From assembly GCA_964519015.1 (NCBI GenBank), contig CAZFHZ010000047.1, forward strand, positions 1-23,421: DNA of 23,421 bases, written 5' to 3'. The first letter of the stretch is position 1. Every line of letters begins with the position of its first letter. Source of the DNA: CAZFHZ01 sp964519015. GTDB taxonomy: Bacteria; Blakebacterota; Blakebacteria; Blakebacterales; CAYUVJ01. Shown here one piece after another: positions 21,742 through 23,421 of this stretch. The position numbers and the translations under genes were made by a program. The notes under the pieces were generated by a model. That model had not been told where the DNA came from, made no database searches, and saw only the letters and a program-made list of their open reading frames with translations.

Positions 21742-22335
21742 ATGCGTCGTATCTGTCTGACAGGCGGTATCGCCAGCGGCAAGTCGACGGTCGGCGCCAT
21801 CCTCAAGAGTCTCGGGGCGGAGGTGGTGGACGCCGATGCCCTGGCCCGTGAGATCATCACCACCCCGCAGGTACGACGGGAGATCACCCGGGCCCTCGGC
21901 CGCTCCTTCTATGCCGCCTCGGGGTCGCTCAAAGCCCCCGAACTGGCTGCCTATGTCTTCCATCATCCGGATGCCCTCGAGAAGGTCAATGCCATCGTCC
22001 ATCCGCGGGTCTACGCCGAGATCCAGAACCGCTACGAACGACTGAAGGAGGGTCCCGGCTGCTTCGTGGTGGAGACCGCCCTGGCCATCGAGACCGGCTA
22101 TGCCGACGCCTTCGAGACGGTCGTGGTGGTGACCGCGCAGCGCACCGAGCGGCTGCGCCGGCTGGTGGATCTGAAGGGGCTGAGTCCCGACCAGGCGGTG
22201 GCCCGGATGGCGGCCCAGCTGCCCCAGGAGGAGAAGGTGACGCGCGCCGATCACGTGATCGGCAACGACGGTTCCATCGAGGAACTCGAAGCAATGGTCC
22301 GGACGATTTACCGGGAGTTATGCGCCGATGAGTGA
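21742..22335 (+). CDS. coaE: Dephospho-CoA kinase
   Basis: A 197-aa kinase catalysing the last step of coenzyme A synthesis: ATP phosphorylates the 3'-OH of dephospho-CoA. The P-loop is T7-G-G-I-A-S-G-K-S-T16. 'AEVVDADALAREI' provides the CoaE aspartate region, 'HPDALEKVNAIVHPRVYAEI' and 'FVVETALAIETGYADAFETVVVV' the CoA-binding and core strands, and 'QRTERLRRLVDLKGLSPDQAVARMAAQLPQEEKVTRADHVIGNDGS' the LID region. Length is normal. The gene is 5 nt after tatA and overlaps the following carboxylase gene by 8 bases. Pairing CoA synthesis with an acyl-CoA-using enzyme makes metabolic sense. Confidence 0.96.
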   Translation: MRRICLTGGIASGKSTVGAILKSLGAEVVDADALAREIITTPQVRREITRALGRSFYAASGSLKAPELAAYVFHHPDALEKVNAIVHPRVYAEIQNRYERLKEGPGCFVVETALAIETGYADAFETVVVVTAQRTERLRRLVDLKGLSPDQAVARMAAQLPQEEKVTRADHVIGNDGSIEELEAMVRTIYRELCADE

Positions 22336-23421
22336 GACCGATCGGATCCGCCGGCTCGAGGAGATGCGGCGGCAGGCCCTGCTGGGCGGGGGGGAGAAAC
22401 GCATCGACGCCCAGCACGCCAAGGGAAAACTGACCGCCCGCGAACGGATCGAACTGCTGCTCGATCCCGGGACCTTCGTCGAGCAGGACATGTTCGTGAC
22501 CCATCGGGCCTCCGGTTTCGGGCTCGAGGAGCAGCGTTTCCTGGGGGATGGCGTGGTGACCGGCTACGGCCGGATCGAGGGCCGCCTGGTCTTCCTCTTC
22601 AGCCAGGATTTCACCGTGTTCGGCGGCTCCCTCTCCGAGGCCCACGCCGAGAAGGTCTGCAAGCTCATGGACACGGCCATGAAGGTGGGCGCCCCCCTGA
22701 TCGGACTGAACGACTCAGGAGGGGCCCGCATCCAGGAAGGGGTGGTCAGCCTCGGGGGCTACGCCGACATCTTCCTGCGCAACACCCTGGCCAGCGGGGT
22801 GGTCCCCCAGATCAGCCTGGTCATGGGACCGTGCGCCGGCGGGGCGGTCTACAGCCCGGCCATCACCGACTTCGTGGTCATGGTGCGCAACACCTCCTAT
22901 ATGTTCGTGACCGGGCCCAACGTGGTGAAGACCGTGACCCACGAGGATGTCTCCTTCGAGGAACTGGGGGGTGCCGACACCCATGCCTCCCGTTCCGGGG
23001 TGGCCCATTTCGCCTGTGACAACGAGGTGGAGGCGCTCAAGACCACCAGGGAATTGCTCACCTACCTGCCGGCCAACAACCGGGAATTGGTCCCCCGGGC
23101 CTTCAACGACGACCCCCTCGACCGGGCCGATGCCCGCCTGGACACCCTGATCCCCGAGAACCCGAACAAGCCGTACGACATGCGGGACGTCATCACGGCG
23201 GTGGTCGATTACGGTCGCTTCCTGGAGGTGCACGCCGACTACGCGGCCAACCTGCTGGTGGGATTCGCCCGGCTGGACGGCCGGAGCGTCGGGGTGGTGG
23301 CCAACCAGCCGGCGGTGCTGGCCGGGGTGCTCGACATCAATGCCTCCCTCAAGGGGGCCCGCTTCATCCGCTTCTGCGACTGCTTCAACGTCCCGATCGT
23401 CACCTTCGTGGACGTGCCGGG
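22328..23421 (+). CDS. Acyl-CoA carboxylase carboxyltransferase (beta) subunit, partial
   Basis: The frame opens at ATG 22328, overlapping the coaE stop by 8 bases, and runs off the window with 364 residues seen, about 70% of the family's usual 510-530. It is the biotin-dependent carboxyltransferase that moves CO2 from carboxybiotin to an acyl-CoA, usually propionyl-CoA. Motifs in order: 'KGKLTARERIELLLDPGTFVEQDMFVTHR', 'VVTGYGRIEGRLVFLFSQDFTVFGGSLSEAHAEKVCKLMDTAMKVGAPLIGLNDSGGARIQEGV', 'MGPCAGGAVYSPAITDFVVMV', 'GGADTHASRSGVAHF' and 'GVLDINASLKGARFIRFCDCFNVPIVTFVDVPG'. The last segments are typical of PccB/MmdA. Whether it serves propionyl-CoA carboxylase or sodium-pumping methylmalonyl-CoA decarboxylase depends on its partners outside the window. 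Possible symbols are pccB or mmdA. Confidence 0.93.
   Translation, partial: MSETDRIRRLEEMRRQALLGGGEKRIDAQHAKGKLTARERIELLLDPGTFVEQDMFVTHRASGFGLEEQRFLGDGVVTGYGRIEGRLVFLFSQDFTVFGGSLSEAHAEKVCKLMDTAMKVGAPLIGLNDSGGARIQEGVVSLGGYADIFLRNTLASGVVPQISLVMGPCAGGAVYSPAITDFVVMVRNTSYMFVTGPNVVKTVTHEDVSFEELGGADTHASRSGVAHFACDNEVEALKTTRELLTYLPANNRELVPRAFNDDPLDRADARLDTLIPENPNKPYDMRDVITAVVDYGRFLEVHADYAANLLVGFARLDGRSVGVVANQPAVLAGVLDINASLKGARFIRFCDCFNVPIVTFVDVP

Overview
The window is a GC-rich bacterial chromosome fragment. A counted 60-base line in the response-regulator gene is 41/60 GC. Codon use is strongly G/C at third positions, and genes are packed with ATGA or GTGA stop/start overlaps. No rRNA, tRNA, CRISPR array or insertion sequence was seen. 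The mix of lipoproteins, a FecR/CsgG/LPP20-type envelope operon, NHL-like '6-bladed propeller' lipoproteins, DUF4321, TatA and a PssA/Psd pair suggests a diderm bacterium, most likely Gemmatimonadota or a related FCB-group lineage. That placement is inference from gene content only. Ten Ns at 2209-2218 mark an assembly gap, so this is probably a scaffold or metagenome assembly.

Layout. (1) 1-4836, plus strand: a tightly coupled cell-envelope operon. It holds the tail of an LPP20-like protein, a TPR+SLH lipoprotein, a second LPP20/FlgT-like protein interrupted by the gap, a FecR-domain protein, a CsgG-like protein with a C-terminal membrane anchor, and a TlpA-like thioredoxin. (2) 4926-7649: valS, meeting head-on an LppM-like lipoprotein gene (7651-8475, minus). 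(3) 8556-9560, minus: an EamA exporter. (4) 9678-10844, plus: a propeller lipoprotein, facing a second propeller lipoprotein gene (11124-12156, minus) that is broken by a one-base frameshift. The second gene lies in a clearly lower-GC patch (27/60 in a counted line) with a G11 tract upstream. (5) 12592-14982, plus: a sigma-54-type response regulator, then a near-consensus sigma-54 promoter, an SSB paralogue without the usual C-terminal tip, and an unknown 106-aa protein, closed by strong terminators. (6) 15136-15486, minus: a 4-TM protein built from a duplicated 2-TM unit. (7) 15636-19698, plus: truA, transaldolase, htrA and purB. (8) 19712 to the end, plus: psd, pssA, DUF4321, tatA, coaE and an acyl-CoA carboxylase beta subunit, mostly overlapping or nearly so.

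Functionally, (1) looks like an envelope assembly or secretion module. Block (8) combines phosphatidylethanolamine synthesis, Tat export, CoA synthesis and acyl-CoA carboxylation. The most unusual regulatory arrangement is (5): the activator, the sigma-54-like site and an atypical SSB operon lie next to one another.
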